NCBI RefSeq assembly: GCF_001938945.1
Contig: NZ_MKIO01000018.1
Location: 62,001-126,000 of the forward strand
Length of the DNA: 64,000 bases
Direction: 5' to 3'
From: Xaviernesmea rhizosphaerae
Lineage (GTDB): Bacteria > Pseudomonadota > Alphaproteobacteria > Rhizobiales > Rhizobiaceae
Position 1 is the first letter of the stretch, and each line of letters begins with the position of its first letter. The translations under genes and the position numbers were made by a program. Shown piece by piece: positions 1 to 8,145 of this stretch. The notes beneath the pieces were generated by a model. It made no database searches and was not told the DNA's origin. It saw only the letters and a program-made list of their open reading frames with translations.

Positions 1-1
1 G

Positions 2-1096
2 GCCCGCTTCTATCCGCATGTCACCAGTGCCTCCGGGCGCGGGGCGATGCTGGGGGTGATGGCGCTCGGCTGCGCCATGATCATCGCCATGTCCAGCTGG
101 CTGAATGCCGCTGCGCTGGCGGGCTCGGCGGCGCTGGAGCAGCATCTGGCCGAAACGCTGGAGGATTACACCGGCGATCTCGACCGGGCGCACCAGAATG
201 CGCTGGCAGCGCAAAGCCTGCTGCCCGACATCCAGCGCACCCAGGAGCGCTTCAACCGGCTGGCCGAGCAGGAGCGGGCCACCGGCGCGTTGACCGGAAC
301 CACCGGCGCGGGCAGCGTGGTGCAGCTGCTCTCGCAGATGGCCGCGCAGCTCAAGGAGCTGGACACCGGCATCAATGCCTCGCGCGAGCGGGTGACCACG
401 CTGTTCGACCAGGGCCGCAAGCATCTGGAGACCATGCGCGGCCTCGTCTCTTCCCCCGGTGCCATCGGCCCGCGCGCCGACCAGTTCGCCTCCGAAGCCG
501 TGGCGCTGACCGGCGTCGTCACCTCGCTGGAACAGACCTCGATCGCGCCTTCGGTCAAGCGTGCGGCGGAGGATCTGTCGCTCGGCTTCATCGCCCCTGT
601 CGCCGATGGCCAGGAGGCGGGGCTGGCCGACCGGCAGGACAAGGTGATGGAGACGATCCGCACCTCGGTCGCCGCCCAGTCCAAGGTCCTGTCGGCTGCG
701 GCGGATGAGATCCTGGCCCGCGCGCCCGTCGGCGAGCGCCGCTTCGTGCCTCTGTCTTCGGCGGAAGCCGTGCTGCGCTATGCGGCAGACTTCATCCCGA
801 GCTGGGCCGGCGCGATCTCGATCGACCTTCTGCCGGCCGTGCTGATCTTCATGCTGGCCATCGTCCACGGTGCCATCCGCCGGCAGGAGGAGCGCCTGCC
901 CTTTGCCGAGCGCATCACCGCCGCCGAGCTGTTGCAAGCGCTGGAGGTGCAAAAGGCGGTGACAGCCGGCGGCATCGATCTGGCGGCGCTGGCTCAGGGG
1001 CCGGCCGCGCCGGAGGGCGCGGAGGAGGATCGCTCCACCAATGTGACGCCGCTGGACGCGGCGCCCAAGACCCCGCGCAAGAGCCCACCCGCATGA
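2..1096 (+). CDS. Membrane protein with periplasmic coiled-coil region, 5'-truncated
   Basis: The reading frame is open from base 2, upstream of the first internal ATG at 47, so the gene probably begins before the window and is partial. Two hydrophobic segments are visible: one just after the internal ATG (GVMALGCAMIIAMSSW) and one near the C-terminus (IDLLPAVLIFMLAIV). Between them lies a roughly 230-residue alpha-helical, Gln/Glu/Ala/Arg-rich stretch that looks like a coiled coil exposed outside the inner membrane. The tail after the second segment is cytoplasmic-looking, Ala/Pro-rich and ends in KSPPA. The stop overlaps the next start in an ATGA, so the two are translationally coupled. I do not recognise the family and assign no function. 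Confidence 0.75.
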   Translation, partial: ARFYPHVTSASGRGAMLGVMALGCAMIIAMSSWLNAAALAGSAALEQHLAETLEDYTGDLDRAHQNALAAQSLLPDIQRTQERFNRLAEQERATGALTGTTGAGSVVQLLSQMAAQLKELDTGINASRERVTTLFDQGRKHLETMRGLVSSPGAIGPRADQFASEAVALTGVVTSLEQTSIAPSVKRAAEDLSLGFIAPVADGQEAGLADRQDKVMETIRTSVAAQSKVLSAAADEILARAPVGERRFVPLSSAEAVLRYAADFIPSWAGAISIDLLPAVLIFMLAIVHGAIRRQEERLPFAERITAAELLQALEVQKAVTAGGIDLAALAQGPAAPEGAEEDRSTNVTPLDAAPKTPRKSPPA

Positions 1097-1995
1097 GCGC
1101 CAGCGAAACAGCCGTGCCGGAGACCGGTGACACGGGCGGGCAGTTGGGCTCCGGCCCGCTGTGCCATCCGGCCGCGCGGCCCGACCGGCTGAAGGAGAGG
1201 TGGCGGTCGATCAAGGCCAAAGCGCTCGGCCTCGATGACGGCGCGCTGATGCGCCATGCCTTCCAGATCCTGCTTGCCGCAGCCCTCGTCTTCGTCGTCA
1301 TCGACTTTCGCGAGATCGAGGCGGCGAAGGCGCTCGTCCCCTTCGATCCGCAGGCGCCGGGCGCAGCCCCCATCCTGCCGCCCGCCCTGACCGAGGGAGA
1401 GCCGGAGGCGCCGCCCTCCGAGATCACCACCGAGGCCGCGCAGCTGAAGAACGCCATCCGCTTCGAGCTTCTGCCCGGCGGCATTCTCAAGGCCCAGGGC
1501 GCAATCGACGCCGGGGCGGCGGCGCGCTTTGCCGCCGAGGTCGAGGCGCGCGGCGAATATGTGAAGACAGTGGTGCTCGATTCGCCGGGCGGATCGGTGG
1601 GCGACGCACTTGCCATGTCCAGGCTGATCCGCGAGCGGCAGCTGGACACCCGGGTGGAGAAAGGCGCGCTCTGCGCCTCCTCCTGCCCGATCGTCTTTGC
1701 CGGCGGGGTGCAGCGCGTGGCGGAAAAGGGCGCGGTGATCGGCGTGCACCAGATCTTCAACGGCTCGACCCAGCGCCTGACGCCGGAGGAGGCGATGTCG
1801 CAGGCGCAGCGTACCACGGCGGAGGTCACCCGCCATCTCGAAGCCATGGGCGTCAAGCCCGGCCTGTGGCGCCGCGCGCTGGAAACCCCGCCCGACCGGC
1901 TGTTCTACCTGAGCGTCCGCGAGATGGAGGCCGAAGCCCTGACCACGCCCCCGCCGCCCAGGCCGGTAGCGGCCAGCCGGGGCAAGGGCGCCTGA
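1093..1995 (+). CDS. Membrane-anchored ClpP/SppA-like periplasmic protein
   Basis: This 300-residue protein has a hydrophobic anchor near residues 55-73 (ILLAAALVFVVIDF) followed by a domain resembling the ClpP/crotonase fold of COG3904-type predicted periplasmic proteins. Diagnostic parts are LDSPGGSVGDALAMS, an oxyanion-hole-like loop, and GALCASSCPIVFAGG, where a serine sits in the position of the ClpP nucleophile. A following HQIFNG may supply a histidine. It could be a peptidase or a binding-only relative. The start overlaps the stop of the preceding membrane protein by four bases, so the two probably act together at the inner membrane. The substrate is unknown. Confidence 0.75.
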   Translation: MSASETAVPETGDTGGQLGSGPLCHPAARPDRLKERWRSIKAKALGLDDGALMRHAFQILLAAALVFVVIDFREIEAAKALVPFDPQAPGAAPILPPALTEGEPEAPPSEITTEAAQLKNAIRFELLPGGILKAQGAIDAGAAARFAAEVEARGEYVKTVVLDSPGGSVGDALAMSRLIRERQLDTRVEKGALCASSCPIVFAGGVQRVAEKGAVIGVHQIFNGSTQRLTPEEAMSQAQRTTAEVTRHLEAMGVKPGLWRRALETPPDRLFYLSVREMEAEALTTPPPPRPVAASRGKGA

Positions 1996-2195
1996 TCGTC
2001 CCCCGGCATGAAGAACAGCCACCGTCCGTCCGTCGTCCCGGCAAGTCACGGGCCCGATCCGCCACGTCATCGGGCCGATGGCGCGAGGCGGCGTCGACCG
2101 CTTTTCGTGAGACGAAAGTGATAGACGCAAGCTTGCCTCATGCTCGACCTTGGATAAACTTGGGCGGGGCATGAGAATCAGTGGGGCAAGACAAG

Positions 2196-2756
2196 ATGGC
2201 GCGTGCGGCCGAAAAGCAGGTCGAAGAGTATTTCACGCCGATCCTGCGGGAAAACGAGCGGCATCCGAACGGGTGGCCCGTGCGCATGATGGTCGCCTCG
2301 CAGACGGAGGCGCGCCACAATCGCGCGAGTTGGGCGCCCAGCCATCTGATCTCGATCCGTGCGCCCGGCACCAAGCTTCTGTCGATGATCGACCTGCCGC
2401 CGGAAAACCACCTGCAGCTGATCTTCAGCGATGCGCTGGACCAGGAGGATCCGCAGGGCGCGCGCCTGGAGGCGATCGAGCAGGCCTTCGCCTTTGTCGA
2501 TGGCCTTCCAGAGGACGCCCACCTGCTTGTTCACTGTCTGCGCGGCATCGGCCGCGCCCCGGCGCTGGCGCTCGGCATCCTCGGCCGCTACATGGAGCCG
2601 GAGCAGGCCGCTGCCACGCTGCATATGCTGCGCCCCGAAGCCAAGCCCAACCGCCATGTGGTTACGCTCTGCGACACGCAGATCGGCCTGAAGGGCAAGC
2701 TCGCCCGCCAGGCCCTGCGCTTCCCTGCCAAGGTCTGGAAGCCGGCCAAGGGCTGA
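2196..2756 (+). CDS. Tyrosine-phosphatase-like protein
   Basis: The protein of about 186 residues carries HCLRGIGRAPALALG, matching the Cys-x5-Arg phosphate-binding loop of dual-specificity/tyrosine phosphatases, with an upstream DALDQEDP stretch that could hold the general acid. It resembles the predicted protein tyrosine phosphatases of rhizobia. An ATG at 2196 is taken as start; an in-frame GTG at 2181 would add five residues and neither has a strong ribosome site. It lacks a signal peptide and is probably cytoplasmic. It stands alone, with no partner kinase visible. Activity is inferred from the motif only. Confidence 0.7.
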   Translation: MARAAEKQVEEYFTPILRENERHPNGWPVRMMVASQTEARHNRASWAPSHLISIRAPGTKLLSMIDLPPENHLQLIFSDALDQEDPQGARLEAIEQAFAFVDGLPEDAHLLVHCLRGIGRAPALALGILGRYMEPEQAAATLHMLRPEAKPNRHVVTLCDTQIGLKGKLARQALRFPAKVWKPAKG

Positions 2757-2913
2757 GGCGCCTCGGGTTTGTGCAGGCCGCCCGGCAGGATGTCGATGAC
2801 AGCCGGGAACCCCTGCGGTTGTCAGTCCGTTGGACGACGCAATCGAACGCACATCCGAGTTGCTCCCGCGCGATACCAAGCCGCATTGATGATCGCTGAT
2901 GTCGATATGTGCG

Positions 2914-3456
2914 TTACGGGCTGTCGTTGGTGTGTCGCACGAAAAATCTCGTGACGATATAAAAGGTCCATAAAGTCATCATTATCGAAGTAAGCCATGC
3001 GGCAAAGGAGATGGCAGCGATCGGTGACGAGCGTCTGATTGACGTATTTTCCAGATTGGATAGAAGCAGTGAAACAAAAAATAAAGCAAAAATTGAATAT
3101 TTTAATAGAATATTAAAAAATTTATTCCTATCTTCAGGCGGCAATGTGGGAGAATATCTTAATATCATGATTAAATCTATTATAACTCCCAAAAAAATGG
3201 AAATAATGAAAAACATAGATACAGTAATAATCTTTGAACCCAAGCCACTTTCTTTTTCATTTAATATATGAACTTTATTTATAAAGAAGTCCGGGAATAT
3301 AAAATATATTTCTTTTGCCTTTTCAAAATTCATCGGGGAAAAGTAAAGGAAAAATCCCATAATTATATATATTGAAATTAAAAATAATTCTTTATTCTTG
3401 TAGTATTTTCCGATATTCAAATTTCCGAGACTAAAATTATGATTTAGATCGCCCAT
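2914..3456 (-). CDS. AT-rich hypothetical four-helix membrane protein
   Basis: This 180-residue protein is encoded by strikingly AT-rich DNA, with many AAA, ATT and TTT codons, inside an otherwise GC-rich chromosome. Four hydrophobic segments are visible, including FLISIYIIMGFFLYFSP, VSMFFIISIFLGVIIDLI, FALFFVSLLL and IMMTLWTFYIV. The charged EDRNKF loop lies between helices two and three. A GGAGAG lies 6-7 bases before the ATG, supporting translation. Base composition and codon use suggest recent acquisition. I do not recognise a family. It may be cotranscribed with the small ORF at 3444-3725, which overlaps its start. Confidence 0.6.
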   Translation of the reverse strand: MGDLNHNFSLGNLNIGKYYKNKELFLISIYIIMGFFLYFSPMNFEKAKEIYFIFPDFFINKVHILNEKESGLGSKIITVSMFFIISIFLGVIIDLIMILRYSPTLPPEDRNKFFNILLKYSIFALFFVSLLLSNLENTSIRRSSPIAAISFAAWLTSIMMTLWTFYIVTRFFVRHTNDSP

Positions 3457-3725
3457 CCCGCTCTCCAGTCAAATCCGCGTTGCTGAGCACGCTCTCGTGC
3501 CAGCAAGGACGCATCGTCAATTCTCGACCGGCGCACGCGGAGGATGGCCACAAGCCCGACCAATCTGCCATGCAGCCGATAACACTCACTCAAAATGGTG
3601 TCCGGTTCAGGCGCTTGCCGATTGCGCTCGTCCTTTTCACGCCCACCCGTCATATTGCGGCTGGGGCATCCGAAATCGTCATAGCCACCCGAGCGCTGGC
3701 CGGTTGTGCAGGCCCGCATCATCAC
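3444..3725 (-). CDS. Possible small protein upstream of the AT-rich gene
   Basis: A 93-codon frame opens with three ATG codons preceded at good spacing by AGGAG and ends 13 bases inside the following membrane-protein gene, an arrangement typical of translational coupling. The product is arginine-rich and has no recognisable domain or membrane segment. Composition here is moderately GC-rich and mixed, unlike the downstream gene. It may be real or a chance frame; only the ribosome site and overlap support it. Confidence 0.3.
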   Translation of the reverse strand: MMMRACTTGQRSGGYDDFGCPSRNMTGGREKDERNRQAPEPDTILSECYRLHGRLVGLVAILRVRRSRIDDASLLARERAQQRGFDWRAGWAI

Positions 3726-3993
3726 TCGCTCCTATCCGCAATTCAAGGCATAACTCATCAAGGCCATAAATCCGCGCCGTCGTCGCCGCATCTTTCGCAG
3801 CGCGCCGATATTGTGCGTCGCAAGAACGCCTCTATATGCTCTCACCTGACGTGGACGGGCCCTGCGGCTTGCGGGACCGGTCAAATGGGATGAGTGGCGC
3901 CCGCAAAGCCTTGTCTTTTCTGCATGTTTATCCTGACAGCCTTTGCGGTTCAGGGTGTGTGGTGAAGGCTGCGTCTGCGCATGGGAGGTGGAA
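3457..3993. other. Poorly coding segment of 537 bases
   Basis: Between the AT-rich membrane gene and the dehalogenase no convincing conserved gene is seen. Frames exist on both strands, of which only the minus-strand 3444-3725 frame has a good ribosome site. Composition is intermediate between the AT-rich islet and the normal chromosome, as expected for the edge of an inserted or decayed segment. No tRNA, direct repeat or integrase marks the edge. Confidence 0.4.
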
Positions 3994-4656
3994 ATGACGC
4001 CGTCGGTCTATGTTTTCGATGCCTATGGCACGCTGTTCGACGTGCATGCCGCCGTGCGCGCGCATGCCCAGGCTCTCGGGCCGCAGGCCGAGGCCTTCTC
4101 GGCGCTGTGGCGGCGCAAGCAGCTGGAATACTCCTGGACCCATGCGCTGATGGGCGAATGGCGCGACTTCTGGCAGCTGACGGAACAGGCGCTCGACCAT
4201 GCGCTGGCCGCCTATCCCGCCTTGCCCGCCACGCTGCGCGACGATCTTCTCGCCAGCTATTGGACGCTGGATTGCTATGAGGACGTGCCGGCCGTACTGC
4301 ATGCCCTGAAGGCGCATGGCGCGCGCGTCGCCATTCTGTCCAATGGCACGGAGGCGATGTTGGAGGCGGCGGTAAAGCGGGCGGCGCTCGACACGCTTGT
4401 CGACGATATTTTTTCCGCCGATGCGGTGAAGACCTACAAGACCGACCCAGCCCTTTATGAAATGGTGGCGACGGCCTACCGGCTCTATCCGCAGTCGGTC
4501 TCGTTCCAGTCCGCCAACCGCTGGGACATTGCCGGCGCCTCCCGCTTCGGCTTTCGCACGGTCTGGATCAACCGCACGGCCGCGCCGGACGAATATCCGG
4601 ACCATGCGCCGCATCTGATCCTTCCCGGCCTGAAGAGCCTGGAGCTGCACATCTGA
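3994..4656 (+). CDS. Haloacid dehalogenase, type II (L-2-haloacid dehalogenase-like)
   Basis: The 220-residue HAD-superfamily protein opens with VFDAYGTLFD, with the nucleophilic aspartate at residue 9. It has the motif II serine in ILSNGTEAML and the lysine region KTYKTDPALYEM. FQSANRWDIAGASRFGF matches the type II L-2-haloacid dehalogenase signature, in which Asn and Asp follow a serine. The expected reaction is hydrolysis of 2-haloalkanoates to 2-hydroxyacids, though many family members are promiscuous phosphatase-like enzymes. Start chosen at ATG 3994 because GGGAGGTG lies directly upstream; an earlier in-frame start lacks this. It converges on the FAD oxidoreductase, with a dispersed repeat between them. 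Confidence 0.85.
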   Translation: MTPSVYVFDAYGTLFDVHAAVRAHAQALGPQAEAFSALWRRKQLEYSWTHALMGEWRDFWQLTEQALDHALAAYPALPATLRDDLLASYWTLDCYEDVPAVLHALKAHGARVAILSNGTEAMLEAAVKRAALDTLVDDIFSADAVKTYKTDPALYEMVATAYRLYPQSVSFQSANRWDIAGASRFGFRTVWINRTAAPDEYPDHAPHLILPGLKSLELHI

Positions 4657-4657
4657 C

Positions 4658-4703
4658 GCATCGGATTTCTCCGAAAACCGGTTCTCACTTTTCAGTCCGA
4701 TGC
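4658..4703. repeat. Dispersed palindromic repeat, copy 1 (module A)
   Basis: A 46-bp element runs from GCATCGGATTTCTCCGAAAA through CCGGTT to CAGTCCGATGC. Its ends are inverted (GCATCGG and CCGATGC), and an inner CGAAAACCGGTT can fold further. It lies between two convergent genes and may also act as a transcription end. It is nearly identical to module A at 58688-58733 and, inverted, at 6137-6181. Confidence 0.8.
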
Positions 4704-4720
4704 TCCGGGCACCATGCGCC

Positions 4721-6052
4721 TCAGACCGGCGGCGCCAGTTCCAGCGGCGTGCCATCGAAGAAGCGCTGCAGGCGGAAGGGGGCGGGGTCGACGATCGGCG
4801 CGTCGCCCAGCGCCAGATCGGCGGTCAGGTGACCGGCGCCGGGACCGATGCCGAAGCCGTGGCCTGAATAGCCCGTGGAGATTACGAGGCCCGGCAGGCT
4901 CTCCACCGTGGAGATGACGGGAACGGCATCCGGCGTCACGTCGATCAGCCCGGCCCAGATCTGCGCCGGTGCCGCGCCGTTGAAGATCGGGAAGGCGGCC
5001 CTTGCGGCAGCGAAGGCCTTCAGCGCCGAGGCCTCCTCCGGCCGGGGGTCGAGAATGCGATGGCGCTCGAACGCGCCGGGTCGGTCGAGCGGCACGGGCC
5101 GGATCTCGAACAGTTCCTCGAAGGAACGGGCGCTGAGCCCGATCTTCACCGAGCCGGCTTCAGCCTTTCGCGCCGGCGCGAAGAGGCGCAGGAAGCGGAA
5201 ACTGTCGGGCACCAGCGCGTGTAGATTGTCGCTGCCGCCGGCAATCGTGTAGCCGCCGTCGAGCCGCTTGCGATAGGCATAGGTTGCGGTCGCGCCGGCG
5301 CCTTGCGGTCCGCCATCGACGGGTCCCGTGCGCAGAACGCTGTTGCGCACTTTCAGTTGCGGCAGGGTGATGCCGAGCCCTTTGAGCAAGAGACGTGACC
5401 AGGCGCCACCGGCAACGATGGCGGTGGAGCAGGCGATGCGGCCTTTCTCCGTGACGATGCCGCTGACGCGGCCGCCGCTCGTCTCGATGCCGCGCACGGC
5501 GCAGCCGGCAAGGAGGATGGCGCCGCGCGCCCGGGCGCCGGCGGCAATGGCCGGCACCGCCTTTTGCGGTTCCGCCCGTGCGTCGCTCGCCGTCACCATC
5601 GCGCCGAGATAGTGCACCTTCGCCCCCGGCATCAGCGCCGCCGTCTCCGTCGGGCCGATCTGGCGGGTGTCGAGCCCGTGGAGGCGCGCAAGCTCCATCC
5701 AGCGATCCCGGTTGGCCACGTCCTGTTCGGTTTCGGAAATGTAGAGAATGCCGGCGCGGCGAAAGCCGGTCTCGCCCTTGACGCGCGCATCGAGCCCGTC
5801 CCAGATCTTCAGCGCCTCGATTGCCAGCGGGATCTCGCGCCGGTCGCGGCCCATGACCCGCACCCAGCCCCAGTTGCGGCTCGACTGCTCGCCGCCGAGA
5901 ACGCCTTTTTCGCAGAGCACGGTGGACACGCCGCGCTCGGCCAGCATCAGCGCCGTGGAGACGCCGACAATGCCGCCGCCGATGATGACGACATCGGCCT
6001 TTGCGGGCAGGTTCTGATCTGTTTCAACGGGATCGAGGCGCGGGCCGGGCAT
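4721..6052 (-). CDS. FAD-dependent oxidoreductase, DAO family (glycine/D-amino acid oxidase-like)
   Basis: The 443-residue protein has an N-terminal Rossmann FAD motif VVIIGGGIVGVSTA (about residues 22-35) followed by ERGVSTVLCEKG and the GGEQSSRNWGWVR region typical of the DAO family. The C-terminus has TGYSGHGFGIGPGAGHLTADL, the second FAD contact. It would oxidise an amine or D-/N-alkyl amino acid in the cytoplasm; the substrate cannot be read. Length fits the family. It is a single gene facing convergently toward the dehalogenase and divergently from the ModE-like gene, with repeat elements on both sides. Confidence 0.85.
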   Translation of the reverse strand: MPGPRLDPVETDQNLPAKADVVIIGGGIVGVSTALMLAERGVSTVLCEKGVLGGEQSSRNWGWVRVMGRDRREIPLAIEALKIWDGLDARVKGETGFRRAGILYISETEQDVANRDRWMELARLHGLDTRQIGPTETAALMPGAKVHYLGAMVTASDARAEPQKAVPAIAAGARARGAILLAGCAVRGIETSGGRVSGIVTEKGRIACSTAIVAGGAWSRLLLKGLGITLPQLKVRNSVLRTGPVDGGPQGAGATATYAYRKRLDGGYTIAGGSDNLHALVPDSFRFLRLFAPARKAEAGSVKIGLSARSFEELFEIRPVPLDRPGAFERHRILDPRPEEASALKAFAAARAAFPIFNGAAPAQIWAGLIDVTPDAVPVISTVESLPGLVISTGYSGHGFGIGPGAGHLTADLALGDAPIVDPAPFRLQRFFDGTPLELAPPV

Positions 6053-6133
6053 GCGGGGTCAGTCCTTGAGCAAGATAGTCAAAGGCGGGGTGCCATGGCC
6101 GCCTGGCAACGGCAGAGGCCCGGCGGTGAGGAT

Positions 6134-6236
6134 AGAGCATCGGACCGAAAAGTGGGAACCGGTTTTCGGAGAAATCGATGCAAAAACAAAAAATTAGAGC
6201 ATCGGACTGCGTGCGATTTTCAGTCTGATGCTCTAG
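6134..6236. repeat. Dispersed two-hairpin repeat, copy 2 (modules A and B)
   Basis: Module A (6137-6181) begins GCATCGGACCGAAAAGTGGG and contains AACCGGTTTTCGG, ending CGATGC. An AT-rich linker AAAAACAAAAAATTAG follows, then module B (6196-6234) with inverted ends AGAGCATCGGACTG and CAGTCTGATGCTCT. The same A-linker-B order occurs in reverse orientation at 58636-58733. It lies upstream of the ModE-like gene and of the divergent FAD oxidoreductase. Confidence 0.85.
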
Positions 6237-6480
6237 CCTTTTGAAAGCGGCTTCCGTCGTATCGTCGGATAAGCGGCGGGAGAGAATAGTGGCGCATCTG
6301 GCGCTTTCTGTCAGGACAGGCAAGCCGCTTGTTTTCGCGCAGCAACAGGATTCTGTCGAAGGGTCCGCGGTGTCTGTCCGCGCGCGCTCTGGACGGCGGC
6401 GCGCCCAGATGAAACAAGGAGCAATCGCCGACCCGTTCACGGACGCCCCAGCTCCTCATGCGGGCAAGGAGGATGTCAGC

Positions 6481-6915
6481 ATGCCCGCCACCCCCGCGCT
6501 TAAACCTGTTCTCCGCGTCGATTTTCCGGCAGATCGGCTCGGCCATGGCAAGATCCGGCTTCTGGAACTGATCGTCGAGACAGGCTCGATCTCGGCGGCT
6601 GGCCGGGCCATGGACATGTCCTACCGCCGCGCCTGGCTGCTGGTTTCGGCCTTGAATGCCATGTTCGCGCAGGAGGTCGTCAGCTCGCAGCGCGGCGGGC
6701 GTCAGGGGGGAGGGGCGGCGCTGACCCCGTTCGGCGCGGAGCTCGTCGCCCGCTTCCGGGCCATGGAAGCGCGGGCATGCGAAGCGCTGGCGGAAGACCT
6801 TGCCTGGCTGGAGGCGCACCGGCCAGCCGGCCCGGCTGCCGATGGCGGACGAGAGACGGCTCCAGCCGCGCAGGATGCACAGGGCGGGAAGGGTGGATCG
6901 CAGCCCGAGCGTTGA
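6481..6915 (+). CDS. modE: ModE-like LysR-type winged-helix regulator, DNA-binding domain only
   Basis: The 144-residue protein has a winged HTH with RLLELIVETGSISAAGRAMDMSYRRAW and the conserved GGRQGGGAALTPFG wing that typifies ModE N-terminal domains. It lacks the C-terminal TOBE/MOP molybdate-binding domains of E. coli ModE, so it is a short rhizobial-type form. Start chosen at ATG 6481 because AAGGAGG lies eight bases upstream. The C-terminal 30 residues are low-complexity. Being convergent with modABC and near a ModE-type operator ahead of modA, it very likely represses or modulates molybdate uptake. How it senses molybdate is not visible. Confidence 0.8.
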   Translation: MPATPALKPVLRVDFPADRLGHGKIRLLELIVETGSISAAGRAMDMSYRRAWLLVSALNAMFAQEVVSSQRGGRQGGGAALTPFGAELVARFRAMEARACEALAEDLAWLEAHRPAGPAADGGRETAPAAQDAQGGKGGSQPER

Positions 6916-6992
6916 AGCCGGAGGCCCCCGATCGCGCGCGGATCCCGAGGAGGCCGGCCGCCCGTCTCCTGCGGCTTAGGCATGGATTGCAA

Positions 6993-7037
6993 GCATCGGG
7001 TTTTTGCGAGACCGGTTCCCACCTGCCGATCCGACGC
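6993..7037. repeat. Dispersed palindromic repeat, diverged copy 3
   Basis: This diverged module A keeps GCATCGGGTTTTTGCGAGA, ACCGGTTCCCAC and the end CCGACGC. It sits between the convergent modE-like and modC genes, and its last bases adjoin the modC stop. The same position next to a stop codon is seen for the copy at 58688. Confidence 0.65.
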
Positions 7038-7038
7038 T

Positions 7039-8145
7039 TTAGCGAAAATGATCGAGCGCCACCGATTTCACCAGCGCATGCACCGCAAGACCCACGGCAA
7101 GCCCAAGGGCCTGCGCCGAGACCGTGGTGACATGGGCGAGAAGATGCAGGCCACCCGCCTGCTCCAGCCGCACCTCCATCGTCCGGCCGTCCAGCGGCGT
7201 CAGGCCGGCGATGCGCATCGGCAGGCTGTTGAGCGCGCTGATGCCCTCCACGGGGCGCAGCGACAGCATGACGTCGCGGGCGGCGATCCTCAGACGCACG
7301 GCGGCGCCGGGGGCGAGACCTTCCTCGGCAAGGCGCAGGCGCGCGCCTGCGATCTCGACCGTGGTCACGCCCGTTTCCGGCTGGGCGCCCGCGACACGGC
7401 CCTCCAGAACCACGCCGCGCTCGCGCGATGAAGCGCCGGCCATAAGGCTCGCGCGCCCGAGCGTTTCGGCGGCCGGCCCGGCGCCGGCCACCCGTCCCCG
7501 GTCGATCAGAACGACCTGATCGGCGAGCCGCGCCACCTCGGCGACCGAATGGCTGACATAGAGGATCGGCACCCGCGTCTCGTCGCGCAGCCGCTCGAGA
7601 TAGGGCAGGATCTCGCTGCGCCTGTTCTCGTCGAGCGCGGCGAGCGGTTCGTCCATCAGCAGCAGGCGGGGGGCTGCGAGCAGCGCCCGGCCAATTGCCA
7701 CGCGCTGGCGCTCGCCGCCGGAGAGATGGCGCGGGGCGCGCTCAAGAAGCGGTGCGATGCCGAGGAGATCGACGATGCGGGCAAACTCCGCCGAATCCGG
7801 TCGGCCGCGCGCCTGGGAAAAGACGGCGCCATAGCGCAGATTGCGGCGCACCGAGAGATGGGGGAACAGCCGCGCCTCCTGAAACACCACGCCGAAGCCG
7901 CGCCGATGCGGGGACACGGCGATGCCCGCGCCCGTGTCGAGCAGGGTTTGCCCGCAAAAGCGGATCAGCCCTTCTTCCGGCCGCAGGAGCCCGGCGATCG
8001 CCCGGAGAACAGAGGTCTTGCCTGCGCCCGAGGGACCGAACAGCGCGGTCACGCCGGCCCCGGCGGTAAAGCCAATATCGAGGCGCGTCGCGCCGAGCGG
8101 CGTCTTCAGGCGGACCTCCAGGCTCCTATCCTTGTCCTGATTCAT
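7039..8145 (-). CDS. modC: Molybdate ABC transporter ATP-binding protein ModC
   Basis: The 368-residue ATPase has Walker A GPSGAGKTS, signature LSGGERQRVAIGRAL, Walker B LLLMDEPLAALD and the switch histidine YVSHS. After the nucleotide-binding domain, the C-terminal third carries a MOP/TOBE molybdate-binding domain (AARDVMLSLRPVEGISALN). It powers molybdate import with ModB and ModA at the inner membrane. The start overlaps the modB stop by four bases (ATGA), showing one operon modA-modB-modC. Length matches the family. Confidence 0.95.
   Translation of the reverse strand: MNQDKDRSLEVRLKTPLGATRLDIGFTAGAGVTALFGPSGAGKTSVLRAIAGLLRPEEGLIRFCGQTLLDTGAGIAVSPHRRGFGVVFQEARLFPHLSVRRNLRYGAVFSQARGRPDSAEFARIVDLLGIAPLLERAPRHLSGGERQRVAIGRALLAAPRLLLMDEPLAALDENRRSEILPYLERLRDETRVPILYVSHSVAEVARLADQVVLIDRGRVAGAGPAAETLGRASLMAGASSRERGVVLEGRVAGAQPETGVTTVEIAGARLRLAEEGLAPGAAVRLRIAARDVMLSLRPVEGISALNSLPMRIAGLTPLDGRTMEVRLEQAGGLHLLAHVTTVSAQALGLAVGLAVHALVKSVALDHFR

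Noticed and set aside
3480..3893. 137-codon plus-strand frame next to the AT-rich gene
   Set aside because: It lacks a convincing ribosome site and any recognisable domain.
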